A stretch of DNA of 64,000 bases from DAOUBP01 sp964513075. Lineage in GTDB: Bacteria > Chloroflexota > Anaerolineae > CG2-30-64-16. Below the pieces are notes generated by a model. It worked only from the letters and a program-made list of their open reading frames with translations, ran no database searches and was not told where the DNA came from. The number at the start of each line of letters is the position of its first letter. Within the stretch, counting starts at the first letter, position 1. Below, piece by piece: positions 25,206 to 32,349 of this stretch. The position numbers and the translations under genes were made by a program. Location of the stretch: positions 100,582 through 164,581 of the forward strand of contig CAZELR010000002.1 in assembly GCA_964513075.1 (NCBI GenBank), given 5' to 3'.

Positions 25206-25246
25206 CTAAGCACAAGGTTGCAGGTTCGAGTCCTGCTGGGGGTACT

Positions 25247-26770
25247 TCATCCTAGCCCATCAAACGTAGGCTTCAGCGCGCCGTAGAGCCCGCGATAAAG
25301 CGGATAGAGCTTGTCATAAGCGGCAACCGCTGCGGGCTCCGGCGTTGTGGTGCTGACCACCCGCACGCACGCATCCACCGCCTCGCGCACGTCCGCGTAC
25401 ACCCCCACGCCCGCACCGGCCAGCAGCGCGGCCCCGAACGCCGCGCCCTCGGTCACGTTGATCAGCACTAGCTCCGTGCCGAAGACGTCGGCCTGAATCT
25501 GCCGCCAGAGCGGACTGCGCGCACCGCCGCCCGAAGCGCGCACCTGCTCTATGGGCACGCCCAGCGTCTTGATCAGCTCCAGGCTGTCGCGCAGGCCGAA
25601 CGACACTCCCTCCAATACCGCGCGGGTCAGGTGCGCCTTGCCGTGGCGCAGGGTCAGGCCCACGAACGCGCCGCGCGCGTTGGGATCGGGGTGCGGGCAG
25701 CGCTCGCCGGTCAGATAAGGCAGAAAGAGCAACCCTTCGGCGCCGGGTTGGATTTCCGCCGCGGTCGCGGTCAGCAGGTCGTAGGGATCGCGGCCGGCTG
25801 CTGCTGCGGCGATCTTCTCCTCATTCGCCAGTACATCGCGGAACCAGCGGAGCGCGCCGCCGGCCGAGAGCATCACGCCCATTGCATGCCAAGCGCCCTC
25901 GACCGCGTGGCAGAAGACGTGCAGCCGGCCCGCAGGCTCGGCCGCGTAGCGTTCCTGGTGGGCGAAGACGACGCCGCTGGTACCGCTGGTCACCGAGATG
26001 ACGCCCGGCCGCACGATGCCGCTGCCCACTGCCTGGCTGGCCTGGTCGCCGCCGCCGCCGGCCACCGGCGTGCCCTCGGCCAGCCCCGTCGCGGCCGCCG
26101 CCAGCGCGCTGATCTTGCCCGTTACCACGTGTGACTCGGCGCAGGCGGGCAGCCAGCTCATCGGAACCTGCAGCAGCTCCGCCATCCTGGCCGACCAGCG
26201 CCGGTTCTCCACGTCGAACATCGCGGTGCCCGACGCGTCCGAAACCTCGGTTGCGAACTCGCCCGTCAGCCGGTAGCGGATGTAGTCCTTGGGCAGCAGG
26301 ATGTGGCTGACCCGATTGTAGACCGCCGGCTCGTGCTCGCGCACCCAGGCAATCTTGGGCGCGGTGAAGCCGGGCAGCATCGCGTTGCCGGTCAGCGCCA
26401 GCAGCCGTTCCAGCCCGCCCGCGGCCGCGGTGATCTCGGCGCACTGCGGACCGGTGCGCTGGTCGTTCCAGAGGATCGCCGGCCGCAGCACCCGGCCGGC
26501 ATGATCCAGCAGCACCAGGCCGTGCATCTGCCCGGTGAGGCCGATGCCCACGATTTCGCCGGCGGAGACCCCCGGCGCAGCCAGGGCGCGGCTGATCGCG
26601 GTCACGGCTCCCTGCCACCAGTCCTCCGGGTTCTGTTCGCTCCACAGCGGCTTGGGCGTGTAGAGTGGGTATTCTTCGGTCGCGCTGACGATGACGGCGC
26701 CCGCGGTGTCGATCACCAATGCCTTAGCGCCGGTGGTGCTGATGTCGATGCCTAGGAGGTATTTGGACAT
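25247..26770 (-). CDS. xylB: Xylulokinase
   Basis: 507 aa FGGY-family sugar kinase. GIDISTTGAKALVID (phosphate loop), GLTGQMHGLVLLD and WNDQRTGPQCAEI (typical of xylulokinases), GGGGDQASQAVGSG, and the ATP-site GGGARSPLWRQIQADV are all present. It phosphorylates D-xylulose to xylulose 5-phosphate for the pentose phosphate pathway. It is followed on the minus strand by the tRNA and preceded by an oxidoreductase gene 11 bases upstream, so the two are probably an operon. Confidence 0.9.
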   Translation of the reverse strand: MSKYLLGIDISTTGAKALVIDTAGAVIVSATEEYPLYTPKPLWSEQNPEDWWQGAVTAISRALAAPGVSAGEIVGIGLTGQMHGLVLLDHAGRVLRPAILWNDQRTGPQCAEITAAAGGLERLLALTGNAMLPGFTAPKIAWVREHEPAVYNRVSHILLPKDYIRYRLTGEFATEVSDASGTAMFDVENRRWSARMAELLQVPMSWLPACAESHVVTGKISALAAAATGLAEGTPVAGGGGDQASQAVGSGIVRPGVISVTSGTSGVVFAHQERYAAEPAGRLHVFCHAVEGAWHAMGVMLSAGGALRWFRDVLANEEKIAAAAAGRDPYDLLTATAAEIQPGAEGLLFLPYLTGERCPHPDPNARGAFVGLTLRHGKAHLTRAVLEGVSFGLRDSLELIKTLGVPIEQVRASGGGARSPLWRQIQADVFGTELVLINVTEGAAFGAALLAGAGVGVYADVREAVDACVRVVSTTTPEPAAVAAYDKLYPLYRGLYGALKPTFDGLG

Positions 26771-26781
26771 AGGACGACTCC

Positions 26782-27768
26782 TTATGACAGACTTACCGGT
26801 TTATTTTCCCGCGCCGATTTCAGCAGGGCAAGGATCGTTGCCACGTTGGCGCGGCTGTCGGCCAGGGTTACGCGCTGGGGTTTGCGCAGCAGGATCGCGT
26901 CTGCCAGATCCTCCACCTCGCCCAGGTACAGCTCCTGCTCCGGGAAGGTGAGCACTTCCATCTCATCTCCGCGCCAGAGGTACAGCCGGCTGTTGGCGTC
27001 CGGCTTGAACGCGTTGGTCAGGGTCATCCGGCCTGCATCCCCGACAAATTCCATCGTCATGCGCAGTGTCGAGCGAAAACCACAGTCGATCTGGGCGTGG
27101 ACTTCGCCTGGAAAACGCAGCAGGCCCGAGAACGCCAGGTCCACGCCGGTCGACCCCGTCGCCTGCCAGCCGAAGGCCTCGACCGGCGCTGCGCCGGCAG
27201 CAGTGCGTGCAAAGCTGATCGGGTAGCAGCCTACGTCCCAGATGCTGCCGCCGCCCAGCGCCGGGTTGAGCCGGACGTCGTCGGAACGCGTTAGGTTGAA
27301 AGTGAAGCCGCCGCGCACCAGTTGCAGCCGGCCAAGCGCGCCGTTCGCGATCAGCTCCTGCACCTTCAGCGTCTGGGGGTGGTGGCGATACATGAACGCC
27401 TCGGCTACCACGACGCCGGCCTGCTCAGCGGCCGCGGTCACGGCATCCACGTCTTCCACCGTCACCGCCAGAGGCTTCTCGCACAATACGTGCTTGCCGG
27501 CCTGGCAGGCTTTGATGGTCCACTCGGGATGCAGGCTGTTCGGCAAGGAGTTATAAATTACGTCGATATCGGGATCGGCCAGCAGGGCCTCATAACTGGC
27601 GAACCAGCGGGGGATGTTCCACTCGGCCGCGTACGCCCGCGCTCGGTCGGCGTCGCGGCTCGCAACTGCGGCCAGCCGGTTGCGGGAGGAGATGCGCAGC
27701 GGCGCAATCAGCGCTCGGTTGATGCGCCCGGTGCCCAGGATACCCCAGCGTAAGATGCGATCGGTCAT
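26782..27768 (-). CDS. Gfo/Idh/MocA family oxidoreductase (xylose dehydrogenase-like)
   Basis: 328 aa from MTDRILRWGILGTGRINRAL at 27768 (GGAGG upstream). N-terminal Rossmann fold with GTGRIN, then CEKPLAVTVEDVDAV and EAFMYRHHPQ. This pair of motifs is usual in the branch with D-xylose and dihydrodiol dehydrogenases; Lys of EKP and a His/Tyr act in catalysis. A C-terminal beta-sheet domain binds the sugar. It precedes xylB by 11 bases, so a role in pentose use is likely, although NAD(P) and sugar choice are not shown. Confidence 0.85.
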   Translation of the reverse strand: MTDRILRWGILGTGRINRALIAPLRISSRNRLAAVASRDADRARAYAAEWNIPRWFASYEALLADPDIDVIYNSLPNSLHPEWTIKACQAGKHVLCEKPLAVTVEDVDAVTAAAEQAGVVVAEAFMYRHHPQTLKVQELIANGALGRLQLVRGGFTFNLTRSDDVRLNPALGGGSIWDVGCYPISFARTAAGAAPVEAFGWQATGSTGVDLAFSGLLRFPGEVHAQIDCGFRSTLRMTMEFVGDAGRMTLTNAFKPDANSRLYLWRGDEMEVLTFPEQELYLGEVEDLADAILLRKPQRVTLADSRANVATILALLKSARENKPVSLS

Positions 27769-27850
27769 GGTTGCCTCCGATTCTGGGTGTTGATGTGCAA
27801 AGATGCTACCACAGCGGCGGCGTGTGCGCAACCTTCATCCCTGGCTCCCA

Positions 27851-27893
27851 GAAATTCCAAATGCATTCGAAATCGAGGCTTCAGCCGGTTTGG
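27851..27893. repeat. CGAGGCTTCAGCCGGT interspersed repeat, copy 1
   Basis: GAAATTCCAAATGCAT followed by ATCGAGGCTTCAGCCGG. The same ~40-bp sequence occurs in reverse at 54680-54720, and a weaker copy is at 39243-39295. It lies between two divergent genes. Confidence 0.75.
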
Positions 27894-27907
27894 CACGCGG
27901 TCCGATT

Positions 27908-27935
27908 TTGGCAACGTGCCCGATATGGATATAAT
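27908..27935 (+). promoter_or_regulatory. Promoter of glycosyltransferase gene
   Basis: TTGGCA (27908-27913), 16-base spacer, TATAAT (27930-27935). Transcription from about 27943 leaves an ~80-base leader. Confidence 0.7.
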
Positions 27936-28023
27936 CTACATGGGATAAGATGGCGACGCGGGCCGTTCCGATGGGCACCGGTCGCCTGTTTCTTTAGCGT
28001 ACGGTTTGGCTTGGAGGCAAGTT

Positions 28024-29457
28024 TTGGCTGTCGTGATCTACACGCTCATCCTGGTGTGGTTGAGCGTTTATGGGTTTCAGGCGCTGCTGTTGACGGCGCT
28101 TTACTTCCGGCATCGGCAGGAACGGCCGGTCGAGCCAGCGAACGATAACGATGTGTGGCCGCGGGTAGCGGTGCAGTTGCCCATTTTCAACGAACAACAC
28201 GTGGTGGAGCGGCTGATCGACGCGGCCGCTGCGCTGGACTATCCGCGTGACCGGCTCGAGATCCAGGTGTTGGATGACTCCACCGACGGCACCACAGCGC
28301 TGGCCGAAGCGCGTGCTCTCTATCACCGCGGCCGGGGCATCGATGTGCGCGTGCTGCATCGGCCCGATCGCAGCGGTTTCAAGGCGGGCGCGTTGGCCTG
28401 GGGCCTGGCTTGTACGGAGGCCGAATTTCTGGCCGTGTTCGATGCCGACTTCCAACCGCGGCCTGACTTTCTGCGGCGCACTATCCCGGCTCTGCTGGCG
28501 CAGCCTGACGTGGGCATGGTCCAGACGCGCTGGTCGCATCTGAATGACGAGTACTCCCCGTTGACGCGCGCCCAGGCGTTGGCGCTTGACGGCCACTTTG
28601 TGATCGAGCAAGCCGCGCGCAATCGTTCGGGGCTGTTGATCAACTTCAATGGGTCGGGGGGGGTGTGGCGCCGGGTGTGCATCGAAGAGGCCGGCGGCTG
28701 GCAATCCGATACCATGACCGAGGATATGGATTTGAGTTACCGGGCGCAACTGGCCGGCTGGCACAGCTCTTACCTGCCCGAGGTGGATGCGCCGGCCGAA
28801 CTGCCGGCCCAGATCGAGGCTTTCAAGCGCCAGCAGAGCCGTTGGGCGCAGGGCTCTATTCAGTGCCTGCGTAAGTTGGGACCGCCCATCCTGCGCAGCG
28901 GGCTCTCAGTTCCACAGAAGCTGATGGCATTGGTGCATATCAGCAGTTACCTCACCCAACCGCTTCTGGTGCTCTTGCTGCTGGTGATGCTGCCGATCCT
29001 GTGGACCGGCCAAAGCACGCCCCCCCTCTTGATGGTATTGGGCCTGGCGGGACTGGGGCCGCCGTTGCTGTACGTGATCAGCCAGGTCGCCCTCTACGCG
29101 AATTGGCGGCAGCGCGTGCTGAACTTTCCCACATTGCTCGTGATCGCTTCCGGGATGACCTGGAGCACAACTCGCGGCGTCTTTCAGGGGCTGACCCGCT
29201 GGGGCGGTACGTTCCGCCGGACGCCGAAATTCCGCCTGGAAGGACGCCGGGGACGGTGGGCTGACAGTGGCTATCGCCTGGCGCCTGACTGGTCGGTGGT
29301 GGGTGAGGTCGTCCTGATGCTGTACGCGGCGGCGGCTATCGCAGTGGCCGTCGTCCGCGGCCAATACGCGTGGATTCCGTTTTTGATGCTTTATCTGGTA
29401 GGCTATGCCCTGGTGGCCGGCAGCAGCCTGTGGCAAGGCGCTGTACGCCGTGCCTAA
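28024..29457 (+). CDS. Membrane glycosyltransferase, GT2 family (CesA/glucomannan synthase-like)
   Basis: 477 aa. I choose the TTG at 28024 because GGAGG ends six bases before it; a TTG at 28006 has no such site. Order: one N-terminal helix, GT2 catalytic domain with LDDSTDGT (D84/D85), FDADFQP, TEDMDLS and QQSRWAQGS (the Q(Q/R)xRW motif), then about four to five C-terminal helices. This is the processive beta-glycan synthase layout of cellulose and glucomannan synthases. The polymer is unknown. A VKOR gene follows 54 bases later. Confidence 0.88.
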   Translation: MAVVIYTLILVWLSVYGFQALLLTALYFRHRQERPVEPANDNDVWPRVAVQLPIFNEQHVVERLIDAAAALDYPRDRLEIQVLDDSTDGTTALAEARALYHRGRGIDVRVLHRPDRSGFKAGALAWGLACTEAEFLAVFDADFQPRPDFLRRTIPALLAQPDVGMVQTRWSHLNDEYSPLTRAQALALDGHFVIEQAARNRSGLLINFNGSGGVWRRVCIEEAGGWQSDTMTEDMDLSYRAQLAGWHSSYLPEVDAPAELPAQIEAFKRQQSRWAQGSIQCLRKLGPPILRSGLSVPQKLMALVHISSYLTQPLLVLLLLVMLPILWTGQSTPPLLMVLGLAGLGPPLLYVISQVALYANWRQRVLNFPTLLVIASGMTWSTTRGVFQGLTRWGGTFRRTPKFRLEGRRGRWADSGYRLAPDWSVVGEVVLMLYAAAAIAVAVVRGQYAWIPFLMLYLVGYALVAGSSLWQGAVRRA

Positions 29458-29462
29458 CTAAG

Positions 29463-29490
29463 TCCCGCAACACAATCCGCTGGATGGCGG
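29463..29490. repeat. Half copy of the CAATCYGCTGGAT repeat
   Basis: CCCGCAACACAATCCGCTGGATGG matches one arm of the full inverted repeat at 55862-55913. It lies directly between the glycosyltransferase stop and the VKOR start. Confidence 0.6.
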
Positions 29491-29511
29491 CAAAATGGAG
29501 TGGTAGCCAAC

Positions 29512-30117
29512 ATGATCAACATGATTCTTGCCGGATTAGCGAATCCGGCCAATCCGGCGGCTGAGCCGGCGTCTCAAGGATTCGGACTGGCCTGGGCGGT
29601 GATGGCGCTGCTGGTCCTGGCGCTGCTCTACGCGTTGGCCGCGGCCGTGCTGGCCGCGTTGGGCCGGGAGGTCCCGGCGTTACCTGACTGGGCCAAGCGC
29701 CTGATTCCGGTGCTGTCCATCATCGGCCTGGGTGTGGCGCTTTACCTCACCTATGTCGAAACCACCAATACGCAGGCGGTGTGTGGGCCGGTGGGCGACT
29801 GCAACGAGGTGCAGGCCAGCCCCTTCGCCAAGCTGTTCGGCGTACTGCCGGTCGGCTTGTTGGGTGCGCTGGGCTATGTCGGGATCCTCGGCGCCTGGGG
29901 CGTCAATCGGCTCGGCCGCGGGACGCTGGCGCGGCCGGCGCCGCTGGCCTTGTTCGGCATGGCGCTGTTCGGCGTGCTCTTCAGCATCTACCTGACGTAC
30001 CTGGAGCTGTACATCATCAAAGCGGTCTGCATCTGGTGTCTGACGTCCGCGACCATTATGGCGTTGATGCTGGCCCTTTCGGTCGGACCAGCGGTCACTG
30101 CCTTATCGGGAGAATAG
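29512..30117 (+). CDS. Vitamin K epoxide reductase (VKOR) family protein
   Basis: 201 aa with five helices. The active-site pair is C173-I-W-C176 in the last helical hairpin (KAVCIWCLTSA). The loop pair is C91/C97 (VCGPVGDCNEV), and Ser/Asn positions around PFAKLFGVLPVGLLGALGY fit the family. Bacterial VKOR passes electrons from exported proteins to quinone, re-oxidising a DsbA partner. No DsbA domain is fused and none is adjacent. The extended N-terminus adds one more helix. Confidence 0.88.
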   Translation: MINMILAGLANPANPAAEPASQGFGLAWAVMALLVLALLYALAAAVLAALGREVPALPDWAKRLIPVLSIIGLGVALYLTYVETTNTQAVCGPVGDCNEVQASPFAKLFGVLPVGLLGALGYVGILGAWGVNRLGRGTLARPAPLALFGMALFGVLFSIYLTYLELYIIKAVCIWCLTSATIMALMLALSVGPAVTALSGE

Positions 30118-30150
30118 ACGCAGGAGGTTTCAGATTAGAAGCCTGCTTCC

Positions 30151-30178
30151 TTGACTTCTGTCTGTATCCTTGTAGAAT
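30151..30178 (+). promoter_or_regulatory. Promoter of ferritin gene
   Basis: TTGACT (30151-30156), 16-base spacer, TAGAAT (30173-30178). About 50 bases of leader precede the ribosome site AAAGGAG. Confidence 0.7.
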
Positions 30179-30234
30179 ACACTATGCTTGTCCAATATGT
30201 TGTGACAGCTAACTATCAAAGGAGATTTGACACT

Positions 30235-30729
30235 ATGTTGAGCAAAACCCTTCAAGACGCGATCAACGATCAGATCAAGCACGAGTTCTACTCTGCCTAC
30301 TTCTACCTCTCTATGGCGGCCTATTGCGAGTCCGAAAACCTGTTCGGCTCAGCGAAGTGGCTCAAGATGCAGGCGAGTGAAGAGCAGGAGCACGCCCTCA
30401 AGTTCTTCGGCTATGTCATGGACCGGGGCGGCAAGGTGACGCTCCAGGCGATCCCGCAGCCGCCGGCCGAGTATGCGTCCCTCGCCGAGGTGTTCGGCAA
30501 GGTGCTGGAACACGAGCAAAAGGTCACCGCGCTGATCACCCATCTCTATGAGCTCGCGGTCAAGGAAAACGACTACCCGACCCAGTTCATGCTGCAGTGG
30601 TTCATCAACGAGCAGGTCGAGGAAGAGCAGAACGCCACGACCATTGTCGAGATGCTCCGCATGGTCGGGGCGCAGCCTCAAGGCTTGTTCATGATCGACA
30701 GCAAGCTGGGTGCGCGCGCCAAGGACTAA
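30235..30729 (+). CDS. ftnA: Ferritin
   Basis: 164 aa, the usual size. Ferritin oxidises Fe2+ and stores it as ferric mineral in a 24-mer. The diiron residues are visible: E near residue 16 (IKHEFYSAYFYL), E49/H52 region (SEEQEHALKFFGYV), E93 (VLEHEQKVTA) and Q/E near 125-128 (NEQVEEEQNA). It has its own promoter and terminator. With Fur-FeoA/FeoB (61 kb) and Nramp (12 kb) it makes this window rich in iron handling. Confidence 0.95.
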   Translation: MLSKTLQDAINDQIKHEFYSAYFYLSMAAYCESENLFGSAKWLKMQASEEQEHALKFFGYVMDRGGKVTLQAIPQPPAEYASLAEVFGKVLEHEQKVTALITHLYELAVKENDYPTQFMLQWFINEQVEEEQNATTIVEMLRMVGAQPQGLFMIDSKLGARAKD

Positions 30730-30753
30730 CGACTCCACACTGGGCCGCTCAAG

Positions 30754-30790
30754 AAAGGCGGGACTGTCACAACGTGGCAGCCCCGCCTTT
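30754..30790 (+). terminator. Terminator after ferritin gene
   Basis: AAAGGCGGGACTGTCAC (30754-30770) pairs with GTGGCAGCCCCGCCTTT (30774-30790) with two or three mismatches and a 3-base loop, followed by GCTTTGG. The T-run is part of the stem. Confidence 0.75.
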
Positions 30791-30802
30791 GCTTTGGTTA
30801 GT

Positions 30803-31289
30803 GTATCGCTTTCGGTTGAAAGATTGTAACTAATTTGCACTCCGAGGGCAGTGCGCAGGATTGGTCGACCTCCTGAGCCATCATCGCCAAGACGCCGGCA
30901 TCCAAATGGCAGGCGTTGGCGCGGCGGATGCGGCGGCGCAGGCGCCGGTTGAAGCGTTCACTGAAGCGTTGACTCTGCACGGCGCCGCACTGCGGGCAGG
31001 CCCGCGGCTGTTCAACATAGTAGGGCACATGGCCGCGCCGCTCATACGGCGCCCGGCCCAGCACATAGGCGGCCGCAGCCAGCAGCCGCGCCCCGATCTC
31101 GCGGCCAAGCTGGTCCAACAGAGTCTGGTGCGCATCGGCGATGGCGTCTTGAAGTAGTGCCTGGCCGTTGACATGGCGGCGATCTGGTAGTAGGCTACGC
31201 ATGGGGATGGGTCTCCTGTGATGGTTTGGTCTGGTAACCGCACCTTAGCAGATCCCCATCCCCACGCAAATTTCAACCGATAGGGATAC
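30803..31289 (-). mobile_element. Decayed 487-bp insertion sequence with terminal inverted repeats
   Basis: The ends are 19-bp inverted repeats with 17 matches: GTATCGCTTTCGGTTGAAA (30803-30821) and the complement of TTTCAACCGATAGGGATAC (31271-31289). Inside, a minus-strand frame (30798-31202) reads like the first ~90 residues of a transposase: LGRAPYERRGHVPYYVEQPRACPQCGA followed by an Arg-rich strand, as in ISKra4/UPF0236-type elements (tentative). It then jumps to unrelated sequence and stops at the left repeat. The element is too short to move alone. No clear target duplication is seen. Confidence 0.65.
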
Positions 31290-31401
31290 GACTACCGCCT
31301 GGCTGAGGTGATTGCAGCGAAGTTAGGATATAATAAACCTGCTGCAAACGCATCGCGTGAATTTCTGGCGCGCGTGGCGGAAGCCTATCGCCGCCATACC
31401 T
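31290..31401 (+). pseudogene. 37-residue C-terminal remnant of an unknown gene, cut by the insertion sequence
   Basis: Starting exactly at the right end of the insertion sequence, the plus strand reads DYRLAEVIAAKLGYNKPAAN and then ASREFLARVAEAYRRHT and a stop. Codon use and the amphipathic helical pattern look like real coding sequence. There is no start, and no matching upstream part on the other side of the element. It is probably the tail of a gene lost when the element inserted and the flank was deleted. Confidence 0.5.
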
Positions 31402-31424
31402 GATGCAGAGAAAGGAGCCTAAGC

Positions 31425-32330
31425 ATGAAATCCCTGACCGATCTTTGGCCGCTGGCCCGAGAAGCATATGCTGCCCTCGGCGAGGTCTATGGCCCGGTGA
31501 TGGCGCGTGCCGCCACGGCGCAAGGCGGCATCCCTCCCGGCAGTTGGTTCGGTTGGATGCTTGCTGCGCCCGGTTTCGCACCGGCCCCCATCTCGGCGGA
31601 GCGCCTGGCGGTGCGGGGACCCTATACCTCACCGTCGGTCATTGCCGGGCGGTTGGCTGAGAGCGCGCGGCTGGGCTTGCTCGCGGCGGCCGGGCCGGGC
31701 GAGTATTACTTGACCGAGACCGGCTGGGCCGCGGCCCGGCGCATTTTCCAGGCGGCATACAAGTCGATGGAGCTGCTGCATCCGCTGCCCCAGGCCGGCC
31801 TGCAGCGCCTGGCAAGTCTGTTACGCCGAATCGTCGAGGCAATCCAGGCTGCGCCGGAGCCGCCGGGGAAATGGAGCTTCCGTCTGTCACGCCGCATCGA
31901 TCCTGGTGGAGAGGCGCCGGCGCTGGTCTGGATCGATCAGTATCTCAGCGATCTGAACGCGTATCGCACCGACGCGCATCTGGCAGTCTGGCGGCCCTAC
32001 AATATCACCGGCGCCGGCTGGGAGGCGTTCACGGTCTTGTGGCGCGGTGCAGCCTGCACCTTGGACGAAGTATGCGAGCAGTTGGCTTTCCGCGGCCACG
32101 GCCGGGAAACCTATGCGGCTGCCTTGAGCGATCTGGTCATACGCGGGTGGCTCGCAAAAGACGGCGATTGCTACGCCATCACCGATGCGGGCCGGTCGCT
32201 CCGTCAAGAGGCTGAAGACACGACCGATCGCTACTTTTACGGGCCATGGAGCTGCCTGAACGAGCAGGAAGCCGATGAATTACGAAAGCTGCTGGCCGGC
32301 GTACGCGACGGGCTGGCAGAGACAGAGTGA
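31425..32330 (+). CDS. Uncharacterised protein with two winged-helix-like domains
   Basis: 301 aa with AAAGGAG upstream. The two halves look alike: each has a MarR-like winged helix ending in a 'YxxTxxG' wing (PSVIAGRLAESARLGLLAAAGPGEYYLTETG near 70-103; LDEVCEQLAFRGHGRETYAAALSDLVIRGWLAKDGDCYAITDAG near 215-262). I cannot name the family. It could bind DNA or be a non-DNA-binding duplicate fold. It precedes the CrtI-like gene by 19 bases in the same operon. Confidence 0.6.
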   Translation: MKSLTDLWPLAREAYAALGEVYGPVMARAATAQGGIPPGSWFGWMLAAPGFAPAPISAERLAVRGPYTSPSVIAGRLAESARLGLLAAAGPGEYYLTETGWAAARRIFQAAYKSMELLHPLPQAGLQRLASLLRRIVEAIQAAPEPPGKWSFRLSRRIDPGGEAPALVWIDQYLSDLNAYRTDAHLAVWRPYNITGAGWEAFTVLWRGAACTLDEVCEQLAFRGHGRETYAAALSDLVIRGWLAKDGDCYAITDAGRSLRQEAEDTTDRYFYGPWSCLNEQEADELRKLLAGVRDGLAETE

Positions 32331-32349
32331 GAGTGGGAGAAAGCAAACT

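Larger units (their letters stand above)
24523..25244 (+). tRNA. tRNA-Arg(UCU) interrupted by a group I intron
   Basis: 5' exon 24523-24556 and 3' exon 25206-25244 join into a 73-nt tRNA without encoded CCA. Acceptor stem GCCCCCA/TGGGGGT, D-arm GCTC..GAGC, T-arm GCAGG-TTCGAGT-CCTGC and discriminator A are all good. The anticodon loop C-U-UCU-A-A forms only after the exons are joined, giving UCU (Arg, AGA/AGG). The break lies between U34 and C35. One flaw is a G27-A43 mismatch in the anticodon stem. The stop of the convergent xylulokinase gene is three bases past the tRNA end. Confidence 0.92.

Noticed and set aside
31306..31334. TATAAT at 31329-31334 as promoter of the winged-helix gene
   Set aside because: No -35 hexamer at 16-18 bases, and it lies within the coding-like tail remnant; a role is possible but not supported.
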